From Microbacterium lacus (GTDB lineage: Bacteria > Actinomycetota > Actinomycetes > Actinomycetales > Microbacteriaceae): 64,000 nt of DNA. Shown one piece after another: positions 44,010 through 51,963 of the stretch (the first letter of the stretch is position 1; every line of letters begins with the position of its first letter). A model generated the notes under the pieces. The model was not told the DNA's origin and searched no databases. It worked only from the letters and a program-made list of their open reading frames with translations. The position numbers and the translations under genes were made by a program. The DNA is taken from the NCBI RefSeq assembly GCF_039531105.1, contig NZ_BAAAPK010000001.1, positions 2,356,001 through 2,420,000 on the forward strand, in the 5' to 3' direction.

Positions 44010-45296
44010 ATGCGTTCCCCCGGCGAGATCATCGCGCCCCGTCGGCTCGGACGCGACTTCCCGTGGCTGCTCAGCTCGTCGTGGACGAGCAACCTCGGTG
44101 ACGGCATCGCCCTGGCGGCGGCTCCCCTCCTCCTGGCCTCCCTGACCTCGTCGCCGCTCGTCGTGGCCGCGGGCGCCATGCTGCAGTACCTGCCGTGGCT
44201 GCTCTTCGGACTGCTCGCCGGCGCGATCGCGGACCACCACGACCGACGTCGCCTGGTGATGGTAGCCAACGGGGTTCGCGCGGTGATCGTGCTCGCCCTG
44301 GTCGCGTTCCTCGTCACCGGCACCGTGACGGTGTGGATGGTGCTCGCCGTCGCGTTCCTCTACGGCACCGCTGAGGTCTTCGCGGACTCCGCCGGCTCGA
44401 CGCTCCTGCCGATGATCGTGCGACCCGACGACCTCGGCATCGGCAATTCCCGCATGCAGGCCGGGTTCCTCGTCGCGAATCAGCTCGCCGGCCCGCCGCT
44501 GGGCGCGTTCCTGTTCGCGATCGGGTCGTTCTGGCCGTTCGCCGCGCAAGTGCTGTGCGTCTCGCTCGCCGTGGTCCTCATCTCCCGCATCGCGCGCACG
44601 CCGGTGCCCGAGCACCCTGCGGAGTCGTCGCGAGCCCCGCTGAAGGCGATCGGCGAGGGTCTGCGCTGGTTGCGGCACAACGCACCCGTGCGGACGCTCG
44701 TGATCATCATCCTGGTCTTCAACGTCACCTGGGCCGCCCCCTGGGGCATCCTCGTGCTCTACGCGACCGAACACCTCGGCATGGGTCCGGTCGGCTACGG
44801 CGCGCTCATGACCGCGTCGGCGCTCGGCGGCATGGTCGCGATCTTCCTGTTCGGCTGGCTCGAGAAGCACGTGTCCTTCGCCACGCTCATGCGCGTGTGC
44901 CTCGCCCTCGAGGTGCTCATGCACCTGGCTTTCGCCCTGACGACGCTGCCCGCGGTCGCCTTCGTGATCATGTTCGTCTTCGGCCTGTACGCGTTCGTCT
45001 GGGCGACGATCTCCACGACCGTCCGGCAGCGCCTCGTCCCCCGCGAACTGCAGGGCCGGATCGCGTCGGTGAACATGGTGGGCGTCTTCGGCGGCCTCGT
45101 CATCGGACAGTTCATCGGCGGCATCCTCGCCCAGTTCTTCGGGCTGACGGCACCGTGGTGGTTCGCGTTCGGCGGAGCGGCGGTCACCCTCGCCCTGGTG
45201 TGGCGACCGATCTCGCACATCGCCGCCGCGAAACCGGTGGCACAGACCGACGCGCAGCCCGAGCCGGGCGCGGGCGGCGAGCCGCTGATCGGGTGA
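44010..45296 (+). CDS. MFS exporter, MFS_3 (EntS-like) type
   Basis: 428 residues, about 12 helices. LLSSSWTSNLGDGIALAAAP and AGAIADHHDRRRLVMVANG are typical of the MFS_3/DHA exporters such as EntS; ADSAGSTLLPMIV and LGNSRM-like IGNSRMQAGFLVANQLAGP follow. Probable drug or siderophore exporter; substrate unknown. Leaderless ATG 44010. Convergent with tatD, one base apart, without visible terminator. Confidence 0.9.
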   Translation: MRSPGEIIAPRRLGRDFPWLLSSSWTSNLGDGIALAAAPLLLASLTSSPLVVAAGAMLQYLPWLLFGLLAGAIADHHDRRRLVMVANGVRAVIVLALVAFLVTGTVTVWMVLAVAFLYGTAEVFADSAGSTLLPMIVRPDDLGIGNSRMQAGFLVANQLAGPPLGAFLFAIGSFWPFAAQVLCVSLAVVLISRIARTPVPEHPAESSRAPLKAIGEGLRWLRHNAPVRTLVIIILVFNVTWAAPWGILVLYATEHLGMGPVGYGALMTASALGGMVAIFLFGWLEKHVSFATLMRVCLALEVLMHLAFALTTLPAVAFVIMFVFGLYAFVWATISTTVRQRLVPRELQGRIASVNMVGVFGGLVIGQFIGGILAQFFGLTAPWWFAFGGAAVTLALVWRPISHIAAAKPVAQTDAQPEPGAGGEPLIG

Positions 45297-45297
45297 C

Positions 45298-46182
45298 TCA
45301 GTCCTCGAAGGAGCCGTAGACCTCGCGCGTGTTCGCGGCCAGCTGCGCGCACAGCGCATCGAGCTCGACACCGAGCTCGGCAGCCATGAAGCGGAGTGTG
45401 ACCGGGATCAGGTACGGGGCGTTCGGGCGGCCGCGATGCGGGGTCGGGGTGAGGAAGGGCGCGTCGGTCTCGACGAGGATGCGCTCGCGCGGCGTGACGG
45501 CGAGCGCGTCGCGGAGGTTCTGCGCGTTCTTGAAGGTCACGTTGCCGGCGAACGACAGGTAGTACCCGCGATCGGCGGCGACGCGGGCCATCGCCTCGTC
45601 GCCGGAGAAGCAGTGGAACACGGTGCGCTCCGGAGCCCCGACACGCTCAAGGGTCTCCAGTACGGCGTCGTGCGCGTCGCGGTCGTGGATCTGCATCGCG
45701 ATGCCGTGCTTCTTCGCGAGGGAGATGTGCGCCTCGAACGACCGGTGCTGTGCGGGCAGCCCCGCGTCCTGCGTGCGGAAGAAGTCCAGTCCGGTCTCGC
45801 CGATCGCGCGCACGCGGGGCTCGGCGGCGAGCTCATCGATCACCGCGAGCGCGGCATCCAGTTCCCCCGCCTCTTCGTACGCGGGGGCCTCGTTCGGGTG
45901 GATCGCCACGGCCGCGAGGACGCGCGGGTGGGATGCCGCAGCCCACGCCGACCACCGGCTCGAGTCGACGTCGCCCCCGGCCTGCACGACGCCGATCACG
46001 CCGACCGCCGCCGCGCGCTCGAGCTGGTCCTCGAGGGTCAGCGGCTCATCGCCGTCGGCGATCTCGAGGTGGGCGTGGTTGTCGTACACCGGGACCGCGA
46101 GCGGCTCCGGAGCCGCCGGCCAGCGGACGTCCCGCGTGCCGTCGTTATGGCGCTCGCGGACGTACTGGCTCGGATCGCTCAT
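45298..46182 (-). CDS. tatD: TatD-family metal-dependent deoxyribonuclease
   Basis: 294 residues. Metal ligands: YDNHAHLEI (HxH), AIGETGLDFFR, MQIHDRDAHDAV, FHCFSGDE and VETDAPFLTP. A 3'-5' exonuclease in characterised homologues, acting in DNA quality control. ATG 46182 overlaps the metG stop as ATGA, the usual metG-tatD pairing upstream of rsmA/ispE; here rsmA lies on the same strand 2.9 kb further along. Confidence 0.94.
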   Translation of the reverse strand: MSDPSQYVRERHNDGTRDVRWPAAPEPLAVPVYDNHAHLEIADGDEPLTLEDQLERAAAVGVIGVVQAGGDVDSSRWSAWAAASHPRVLAAVAIHPNEAPAYEEAGELDAALAVIDELAAEPRVRAIGETGLDFFRTQDAGLPAQHRSFEAHISLAKKHGIAMQIHDRDAHDAVLETLERVGAPERTVFHCFSGDEAMARVAADRGYYLSFAGNVTFKNAQNLRDALAVTPRERILVETDAPFLTPTPHRGRPNAPYLIPVTLRFMAAELGVELDALCAQLAANTREVYGSFED

Positions 46183-47750
46183 GCAGACTGCTCGACGCGC
46201 GGGAACAGGGGCGCGAGTCCGCTGACCGCGGCGCCGGCGGGGAGGATGCCCCACCGGCCGGCCCCGCGGATCGGCTGCGCGTCCAGGGCCCCGAGCGTGT
46301 CGGCGGCGCCGAGGGCCACCCACAGCTTGTGCGTCGCGATCGGGGTGAACGGCGAGAGCAGGACCGCGAGCGCCCGGAGGCCCTCGGCCGCGGTGTACAG
46401 CACCGTGCCGAGCCGGCCGCGCTGCGCATCGTCCTTCGCGAGCGCCCACGGCTCGTTGTCCGTGATGTAGCCGTTGAGAGCCTCGACGATCGTCCAGATG
46501 GAGGAGATCGCCTCGTCCGGCCGGAAGCGCTCGATCGCCGCATCCGCCGAGGTGACGGCATCCGCCACGATCTTCTGGATGCCCAGATCAGCGTCGGTGT
46601 ATGCCGCGGCGGGCGGGACGACGCCCTCGTAGTACTTCTCGATCATGGCGACCGTGCGCGAAGCGAGGTTGCCGAAGCCGTTCGCGAGCTCGGCCTGGTA
46701 GCGGGCCGCCAGGTCCTCCCACGAGAACGACCCGTCCTGGCCGAACGCGATCGCGGACAGGAAGTAGAACCGGTAGGCGTCCGAGCCGAAGACGTCGGTG
46801 ATCTCGGTCGGGGCGATGCCGGTGAGCTTCGACTTGCTCATCTTCTCGCCGCCCACGAGCAGCCAGCCGTGTGCATAGACGCCCCTCGGGACGTCGACGC
46901 CGGCGGCCATGAGCATCGCCGGCCAGATCACCGCGTGGAAGCGCAGGATGTCCTTGCCGACGACGTGATACGCCGGCCAGCGCCGGTCGAACTGCTCGGG
47001 GTCGCTGCCATAGCCGACCGCGGTCGCGTAGTTCAGCAGGGCGTCGACCCACACGTAGATCACGTGGGACGGATCCCACGGCACCTCGATGCCCCAATCG
47101 AACGTCGAGCGGGAGATGGAGAGGTCCTTCAGACCCTGCTTCACGAACGACACGACCTCGTTGCGCGCCGACTCGGGGCGCACGAAATCCGTCTTGTAGA
47201 GCTCGAGCAGCCGGTCCTGGAACTCGGACAGCTTGAAGAAGTAGTTCTTCTCCTGCAGCAGTTCGAGGGGCTTGGAGTGGATCGCGCAGACCTTGAGGCC
47301 CTCGAACGGTCCGGTGCCGTCGACGATCTCGGACTCGGTCTTGAACTCCTCGCAGCCCACGCAGTACAGCGCCTCGAACTCGCCGGCGTAGATGTAGCCG
47401 CGGTCGTAGATCGCCTGGACGAACTTCTTCACGCGCTCCTCGTGGCGCTCCTGCGTCGTCCGGATGAAGTCGTCGTTCGCGACGTCGAGGGTCTTCAGGA
47501 GCGGGAACCACGCCTCGCTCACGAGCCGGTCGACCCATTCCTGCGGGGTCGCACCGTTCGCTGCTGCGGCGCGCAGCATCTTCTGACCGTGCTCGTCCGT
47601 GCCGGTCAGCATCCAGGTGTCATCGCCCGCCTGGCGGTGCCAACGCGCGAGGGCGTCGACCGCCACCGTCGTGTAGCCGTGTCCGATGTGGGGCACGTCG
47701 CTCGGGTAGTAGATCGGCGTGGTGATGTAGAAGGATTCGCCGGTGCTCAC
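46179..47750 (-). CDS. metG: Methionyl-tRNA synthetase
   Basis: 523 residues, the short actinobacterial form without the C-terminal tRNA-binding domain. TTPIYYPSDVPHIGHGYTT contains HIGH, LTGTDEHGQK, one zinc-type pair YCVGCEEF with a later C/H (VCAIHS), WVDALLNYAT, and GGEKMSKSKL (KMSKS). GTG 47750 lies 6 nt after TAGAAT. Confidence 0.96.
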   Translation of the reverse strand: MSTGESFYITTPIYYPSDVPHIGHGYTTVAVDALARWHRQAGDDTWMLTGTDEHGQKMLRAAAANGATPQEWVDRLVSEAWFPLLKTLDVANDDFIRTTQERHEERVKKFVQAIYDRGYIYAGEFEALYCVGCEEFKTESEIVDGTGPFEGLKVCAIHSKPLELLQEKNYFFKLSEFQDRLLELYKTDFVRPESARNEVVSFVKQGLKDLSISRSTFDWGIEVPWDPSHVIYVWVDALLNYATAVGYGSDPEQFDRRWPAYHVVGKDILRFHAVIWPAMLMAAGVDVPRGVYAHGWLLVGGEKMSKSKLTGIAPTEITDVFGSDAYRFYFLSAIAFGQDGSFSWEDLAARYQAELANGFGNLASRTVAMIEKYYEGVVPPAAAYTDADLGIQKIVADAVTSADAAIERFRPDEAISSIWTIVEALNGYITDNEPWALAKDDAQRGRLGTVLYTAAEGLRALAVLLSPFTPIATHKLWVALGAADTLGALDAQPIRGAGRWGILPAGAAVSGLAPLFPRVEQSA

Positions 47751-47756
47751 CAGAGG

Positions 47757-47762
47757 ATTCTA
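47757..47762 (-). promoter_or_regulatory. Leaderless -10 hexamer of metG-tatD
   Basis: TAGAAT on the minus strand, 6 nt before GTG 47750. Confidence 0.6.
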
Positions 47763-47801
47763 GACGGGGGCGGATGCCGCACCCTCGCGTGTGACGGGTG
47801 C

Positions 47802-48620
47802 TCAGCCCTTGACGGCGAGCGCCGCCTGGTAGAGCTCGCGGGACGAGTGCCCGGTGTTCGTCGACACTTCACCCGCGGCGTCCTTGAGTCGCGTTCCGCC
47901 CCGAACCAGTTCGAGGACCTGCGTCACGGCATCCGGGAATGTCACCTGCGCGGCAGCCGCACCCTCCACGACCACGACGATCTCCCCGCGTACGCCCGCC
48001 TCGGCCCAGTCCGCGAGCTCGGCAGCCGTGCCGCGGACGATCTCCTCGAACTTCTTGGTGAGTTCCCGGGCGACGACGACTCGACGATCGGCGCCGAAGG
48101 CGGTCGCCATGTCCGCCAGCGACGGCGCGATGCGGGAGGGCGACTCGAAGAACACCATCGTGCGGCGCTCGACGGCGAGGCTCCGCAGCGTCCGCAGCCG
48201 GTCGCCGGCCTTTCGCGGCAGGAATCCTTCGAACGTGAAACGGTCGGTCGGCAGGCCGGAGACGGCGAGGGCGGTGAGGACGGCGCTCGGTCCCGGGATC
48301 GCGGTGACCCTCACGCCTGCCGCTGCCGCCGCGGCGACGAGCGAATAGCCCGGGTCGCTCACGGTGGGCATCCCGGCATCGCTCAGGACGAGGACGTCCT
48401 GGCCGCGCGCGATCTCAACCAGCTCGCCGGCGCGTTCCTTCTCGTTGTGATCGTGCAGAGCGATCAGCCGGGGGCGGTGCGCGATCTCGAGGGCTGCGAG
48501 CAGCCGCTGCGTCGTGCGGGTGTCCTCGGCGGCGATGACCGGCGCCGATTCCAGCGCCTCGACAAGTCGCCGGGAGACATCGCCGAGATTGCCGATCGGC
48601 GTCGCGGCGAGGATGATCAC
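47802..48620 (-). CDS. rsmI: 16S rRNA (cytidine1402-2'-O)-methyltransferase
   Basis: 272 residues, SPOUT-unrelated tetrapyrrole-methylase fold. IILAATPIGNLGDVSRRL, VIAAEDTRTTQRLL, VLVLSDAGMPTVSDPGY, AIPGPSAVLTALAVSGLPTD, FEGFLPRKAGDR, FFESPSRI. GTG 48620 starts 6 nt after TAAGGT. Divergent from pmt with overlapping promoters; the same neighbourhood (rsmI next to a PMT gene, near metG) is common in actinobacteria. Confidence 0.95.
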   Translation of the reverse strand: MIILAATPIGNLGDVSRRLVEALESAPVIAAEDTRTTQRLLAALEIAHRPRLIALHDHNEKERAGELVEIARGQDVLVLSDAGMPTVSDPGYSLVAAAAAAGVRVTAIPGPSAVLTALAVSGLPTDRFTFEGFLPRKAGDRLRTLRSLAVERRTMVFFESPSRIAPSLADMATAFGADRRVVVARELTKKFEEIVRGTAAELADWAEAGVRGEIVVVVEGAAAAQVTFPDAVTQVLELVRGGTRLKDAAGEVSTNTGHSSRELYQAALAVKG

Positions 48621-48626
48621 GGTCCC

Positions 48627-48636
48627 ACCTTAGGCT
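48627..48636. promoter_or_regulatory. Overlapping divergent -10 hexamers of rsmI and pmt
   Basis: TAAGGT (48627-48632, minus strand, 6 nt before the rsmI GTG) and TAGGCT (48631-48636, plus strand, 7 nt before the pmt GTG at 48644) share two bases. Polymerase cannot melt both at once, so the promoters should exclude one another. Both mRNAs would be leaderless. Confidence 0.6.
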
Positions 48637-48643
48637 GGTGCTC

Positions 48644-50254
48644 GTGACCCCGCCCGAGTCCGAGCCCGTCGCGGCCACCGGCCCTGCGGCGCCTCCGCTC
48701 CTCCCGGTGCGCACGTCCATGTACGACCGGTGGCGGGCGCGGGTCGCAGCGGACCCGCGACTCGTACGTCGCTGGTCGTGGCTCGCGCCGCTGATGGTGA
48801 CGCTGCTCGCGGGCGTCCTCCGGATCTGGAACCTCGGCCATCCGCACGCCCTCGTCTTCGACGAGACGTACTACGTCAAGGACGCGTGGAGCCAGTGGGT
48901 CCTCGGCTATGCCGCGGAATGGCCGGACGGCGCGAACGAGAGCTTCGTCGCCGGCGACACCGATGTCTTCTCGACGACCGGCAGCTTCGTGGTTCACCCG
49001 CCGCTGGGCAAATTCCTGATCGGTGCAGGGATGGCGCTCTTCGGCGCGGACTCGTCGTTCGGCTGGCGCATCGCGACGGCGCTGATCGGCACGGCCACGG
49101 TGCTCATCCTCTACCTGGTCGCCAAGGCGATGACCGATTCGGTGCCGTTCGCCGCGGTCGCAGCGTCACTCCTGGCGATCGACGGACTCGCGATCGTGAT
49201 GAGTCGCGTCGCGCTTCTGGACGGCATCCTCACGTTCTTCCTCCTCCTCGGGTTCTGGTTCGTCCTGCTCGACCGCCGGCGCCACGACACCCGACTCGCA
49301 GCGCTCGTCGCCGCACGTGGGCCGGCGGACTGGGGACCGGTCATGTGGAATCGTCCGTGGCTCATCGCCGCCGGCGCCGCCCTCGGCGCCGCGTCCGCGG
49401 TGAAGTGGTCGGGTCTGTACGCGATCGCGGCGTTCGGGATCTACCTCGTCGTCACGGACGCCCTGGCCCGTCGACGCGCCGGGATCCGGATCTGGCCCGC
49501 GGATGCCGCCTTCCGCCAGGGACCGATCACCTTCGTGCTCTTCATCCCCGTCGCCCTCGTGGTGTACCTCGGCTCGTGGTTCGGGTGGCTCACCGCCGAC
49601 GGCGGCTACGACCGCCAGAAGGGGCTCGAGGAGCCCGCCACCGGTTTCTGGTCCTGGGTTCCCCCGGCGCTGCAGAGCCTGTGGATCTACCACCGGGCGA
49701 TCTACAACTTCCACGTGGGGCTGACCGCCGAGCACGGCTACGCGAGTCCGGCGTGGCAGTGGCCGCTCCTCTTGCGACCGACGTCGATGTACTACCAGTC
49801 CACGCCCCAGGGCGAAGCGGGCTGCGGCGCGGCGAACGGATGCGTCGAGAACATCTACAGCATGCCGAACCCGCTGATCTGGTACGCGGGTGTGGCCGCG
49901 GCGGCCTATCTGATCTACCGGTTCGCGGTCTCCCGGGACTGGCGTTACGCGCTCGTCCTGACCGCCGTCGGCGCGACCTACGTGCCGTGGCTGCTCTATC
50001 CCGAGCGGACGGTCTTCCAGTTCTACACGATCGCGATCCTGCCGTTCCTCGTGCTCGCCCTCACGTTCGCGCTGCGCGATGTGGCGGGAGCGTCCCACGC
50101 GGACGCGTCACGACGCACGAGCGGTCAGCGGGTCGTGATCGTCTTCCTGGTGCTCGCGGTCGTCCTGTCGGCGTTCTGGTATCCGATCCTCACGGCGACG
50201 CCGGTGCCGTACGACTTCTGGCGAGCGCACAACTGGATGCCGAGCTGGATCTGA
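48644..50254 (+). CDS. pmt: Dolichyl-phosphate-mannose--protein mannosyltransferase (PMT)
   Basis: 536 residues, GT39 family. About 10-12 helices and the catalytic/metal FDETYYVKDAWS motif in the first external loop. Transfers mannose from polyprenyl-phosphate-mannose to Ser/Thr of exported proteins at the extracytoplasmic face. Loop VHPPLGKFLIG and the C-terminal helices MPNPLIWYAGVAAAAYLIY are typical. GTG 48644 is chosen over GTG 48638 because of the -10 spacing. Protein mannosylation could act on lipoproteins such as those in this window. Confidence 0.93.
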   Translation: MTPPESEPVAATGPAAPPLLPVRTSMYDRWRARVAADPRLVRRWSWLAPLMVTLLAGVLRIWNLGHPHALVFDETYYVKDAWSQWVLGYAAEWPDGANESFVAGDTDVFSTTGSFVVHPPLGKFLIGAGMALFGADSSFGWRIATALIGTATVLILYLVAKAMTDSVPFAAVAASLLAIDGLAIVMSRVALLDGILTFFLLLGFWFVLLDRRRHDTRLAALVAARGPADWGPVMWNRPWLIAAGAALGAASAVKWSGLYAIAAFGIYLVVTDALARRRAGIRIWPADAAFRQGPITFVLFIPVALVVYLGSWFGWLTADGGYDRQKGLEEPATGFWSWVPPALQSLWIYHRAIYNFHVGLTAEHGYASPAWQWPLLLRPTSMYYQSTPQGEAGCGAANGCVENIYSMPNPLIWYAGVAAAAYLIYRFAVSRDWRYALVLTAVGATYVPWLLYPERTVFQFYTIAILPFLVLALTFALRDVAGASHADASRRTSGQRVVIVFLVLAVVLSAFWYPILTATPVPYDFWRAHNWMPSWI

Positions 50255-50258
50255 CCGT

Positions 50259-50501
50259 CTAGCTGCAGGATCGGCCGAGGATCTCGGCCGCGCCCTCCTC
50301 GACACCCAACGGCACCACGAGAACCCGACCACCGGTGAAGGCGTCGGCCTCACGGTCCACGATCGCTTCGATCTCGTGGAGCGGCCGTTCCGGATAGCGA
50401 TCGGCGAGACGGGCGATCACCTGGGCGTAGGACACGACCCGCCAGCCGTCGATCGTGAGAGCGGCGCCGTCGACGATCGCTGATGGCTCGGTCTCGTACA
50501 T
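50259..50501 (-). CDS. Small helical protein (three-helix-bundle-like)
   Basis: 80 residues: YAQVIARLADRYPERPLHEI then EAIVDREADAFTGGRVLVV resembles the three-helix bundle dimerisation domain seen in short mycobacterial proteins (pattern RLxxRFPxxPxxxVxxxV). Resemblance only. ATG 50501 follows GAGAGGA. Convergent with pmt, 4 bp apart. Confidence 0.65.
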   Translation of the reverse strand: MYETEPSAIVDGAALTIDGWRVVSYAQVIARLADRYPERPLHEIEAIVDREADAFTGGRVLVVPLGVEEGAAEILGRSCS

Positions 50502-50573
50502 ACCGCCATCCTCTCAACAGGTCAAGGCCGAAGACGAATGTCGTTTATTTAGGTAGAAAGGTGAGTAACTCGT

Positions 50574-50590
50574 TCAGCTAACTAGTGAGG
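50574..50590 (+). promoter_or_regulatory. Half-operator and ribosome-binding site shared with the DUF7882-like gene
   Basis: TCAGCTAACTAGTGAGG here matches TCAGCTAACTAGGGAGG before the DUF7882-like gene (51871-51887, minus) at 16 of 17 positions. It combines one arm of the MarR-type palindrome with the Shine-Dalgarno sequence. Upstream GTAACTCG is a weak second copy in direct orientation. Confidence 0.5.
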
Positions 50591-50594
50591 CATC

Positions 50595-50867
50595 ATGAGC
50601 AGCGTCGTCGCCAGCACCGCCGGTGATTTCTTCGGCACGGTCGAGCGCACCACCGCGGGGTTCGTCGCCGTGGATCGTCGCGGCGAAGCGACCGGCCTGT
50701 TCGCTGACGAGAGGACGGCGCGACGCGCCCTGACGAGCGCGAGCGGTCCGCAGCTCATCAAGAAGCGCGCGCGAGTGCGCCGGCTGCAGTTCGCCGCCGC
50801 CACGGGCGCGGGAGCGATCGCGGCGACGCTCGCGCTCACAGCGGGCGCGCTGGCACCGCTCATCTGA
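50595..50867 (+). CDS. Small membrane protein of unknown function (90 aa)
   Basis: 90 residues: a soluble N-terminal two-thirds (GDFFGTVERTTAGFVAVDRR, GLFADERTARRALTS) and one C-terminal helix (FAAATGAGAIAATLALTAGA, LAPLI). ATG 50595 follows GAGG. The N-terminal part has a repeated turn-strand pattern but no family I recognise. It belongs with the MarR/DUF7882 locus by its shared leader sequence. Confidence 0.7.
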   Translation: MSSVVASTAGDFFGTVERTTAGFVAVDRRGEATGLFADERTARRALTSASGPQLIKKRARVRRLQFAAATGAGAIAATLALTAGALAPLI

Positions 50868-50887
50868 ACGCGGAGGGCTGACAGCAT

Positions 50888-50912
50888 CCGATCGGCGGCT
50901 CAGACCGATCGG
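50888..50912. terminator. Hairpin between the small membrane protein and MarR
   Basis: The 11-mer CCGATCGGCGG occurs twice (50888-50898, 50905-50915). Its first eight bases are self-complementary, so the two copies pair as an 8-bp stem with a 9-nt loop in the convergent gap. Confidence 0.5.
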
Positions 50913-50916
50913 CGGT

Positions 50917-51444
50917 TCACACGGAGCGGACCGCGGGTTCGTGGGCGTCGACCTGATCGACAGCAGCCTGCAGGCGCGCGAGGGTGTCCATGACGACGGT
51001 GATGTCCTCCGGACTCATGTCGATCACGGCCTCCAGCATGCGATCGTGCATGTCGCCCAGCGTGCGCCGCACTTCCTCGTCGCTGTCGGCGGTGGGCACG
51101 ACGTAGATGCTCCGACGATCGGTGGCGTGCCGCTCACGGCGGACGTGCCCGGATTTCTCGAGTCGGTCCACGATCGCGGTGGTCGAGGCGGTCGAGACGC
51201 CCAGGTAGCGGGCGATCTCGCCCGGTGACACCGAGAGCCCCTGCTGATGCGCCTTGAGCAGGTAGCGCAGGACGAGCAGGTCGTTCTCGCCCATGGACAT
51301 CGAGTCCCGCGTGCGACGGCGCATCGCGACTTCTGCGGCTCGGTAGAGGCGGAAGGACTGCAGGAGGGCGATGGCGCGCCGCCTGCGCGCGTCGTCACTC
51401 TGGTCGTACCAGTAACCGCTGCTGTCGGTCGAATACTCCGGCAT
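50917..51444 (-). CDS. MarR-family transcriptional regulator
   Basis: 175 residues: long N-terminal helix, recognition segment SVSPGEIARYLGVSTASTTA then IVDRLEKSGHVRRERH, wing TDRRSIYVVPTADSD, C-terminal dimer helix ending MDTLARLQAAVDQV. ATG 51444 (MPEYSTDSSG) lies 7 nt after TATCAT; an upstream start nine codons earlier would precede the transcript. One of two MarR proteins flanking the DUF7882-like gene; likely acts on the palindrome at 51876-51896. Confidence 0.9.
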   Translation of the reverse strand: MPEYSTDSSGYWYDQSDDARRRRAIALLQSFRLYRAAEVAMRRRTRDSMSMGENDLLVLRYLLKAHQQGLSVSPGEIARYLGVSTASTTAIVDRLEKSGHVRRERHATDRRSIYVVPTADSDEEVRRTLGDMHDRMLEAVIDMSPEDITVVMDTLARLQAAVDQVDAHEPAVRSV

Positions 51445-51451
51445 GGTGTCG

Positions 51452-51457
51452 ATGATA
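51452..51457 (-). promoter_or_regulatory. Leaderless -10 hexamer of the MarR gene ending at 50917
   Basis: TATCAT on the minus strand, 7 nt before ATG 51444. Confidence 0.55.
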
Positions 51458-51480
51458 AAGCCGAGGGACACAGGGTCGGC

Positions 51481-51864
51481 TCAGCTGGCGACCCTGACCT
51501 CACTGTGCGATGATTCCGCCCCGAACTGGTTCATGACACGCATGTGCTTGCGTTCGAGGTACGCGGCCGCTTCGGACTCCGGCATCACGGTGAGCGTTCC
51601 CGTCGAGTCCTCGCTCTCCCCCATGGCCTGGATCCAGAGGCGGTTCAGCGAAGGAACGCGGCTCCCGCTCGAGACGAACTGCAGCGGAACCGCGGCGGAG
51701 ACCCAGAGGTTGCGGCGACTGCCCGAGCCGAGCTCCTCCACCGGCAGGCTCACCATGAACGACTCGTCGCGACGCAGTCGTACGGCCATCGCCAGACGCA
51801 GATGCTCCAGCGTCCGGTCATCCACGTGGATCCCGGCGCTGTTTCCGTAGAAGAGCGTGCCCAT
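51481..51864 (-). CDS. DUF7882-like small actinobacterial protein
   Basis: 127 residues: MGTLFYGNSAGIHVDDRTLE, HLRLAMAVRLRRDESFMVSL, SGSRRNLWVSAAVPLQFVSS, SRVPSLNRLWIQAM, then a low-complexity tail. I recognise the MGTLxYG...DDRxLxHL...KLRRxESF...SRxPxLNRxW pattern as the family now called DUF7882, abundant in Microbacteriaceae and often mislabelled ATP-dependent DNA ligase; it has no ligase motifs. ATG 51864 is preferred to a TTG two codons earlier; GGGAGG stands upstream. Function unknown. Its promoter (TTGCAT / GATACT) is overlapped by the palindromic operator. Confidence 0.8.
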   Translation of the reverse strand: MGTLFYGNSAGIHVDDRTLEHLRLAMAVRLRRDESFMVSLPVEELGSGSRRNLWVSAAVPLQFVSSGSRVPSLNRLWIQAMGESEDSTGTLTVMPESEAAAYLERKHMRVMNQFGAESSHSEVRVAS

Positions 51865-51875
51865 TCCCAACCTCC

Positions 51876-51896
51876 CTAGTTAGCTGATCTAACTAG
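51876..51896. promoter_or_regulatory. Perfect palindromic MarR-type operator
   Basis: CTAGTTAG-CTGAT-CTAACTAG: 8-bp arms, 5-bp centre. On the minus strand it begins within or just after a GATACT -10 (TTGCAT-16 bp-GATACT), covering the start of transcription for the DUF7882-like gene. The size and symmetry fit a MarR dimer site, and a MarR gene lies on each side. Confidence 0.65.
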
Positions 51897-51963
51897 TATC
51901 TCGTTCTTTTAGGTAAATGCAACATCTTCTCGGCGTATGATCTTTTCCAGAAGGGGATCATCC

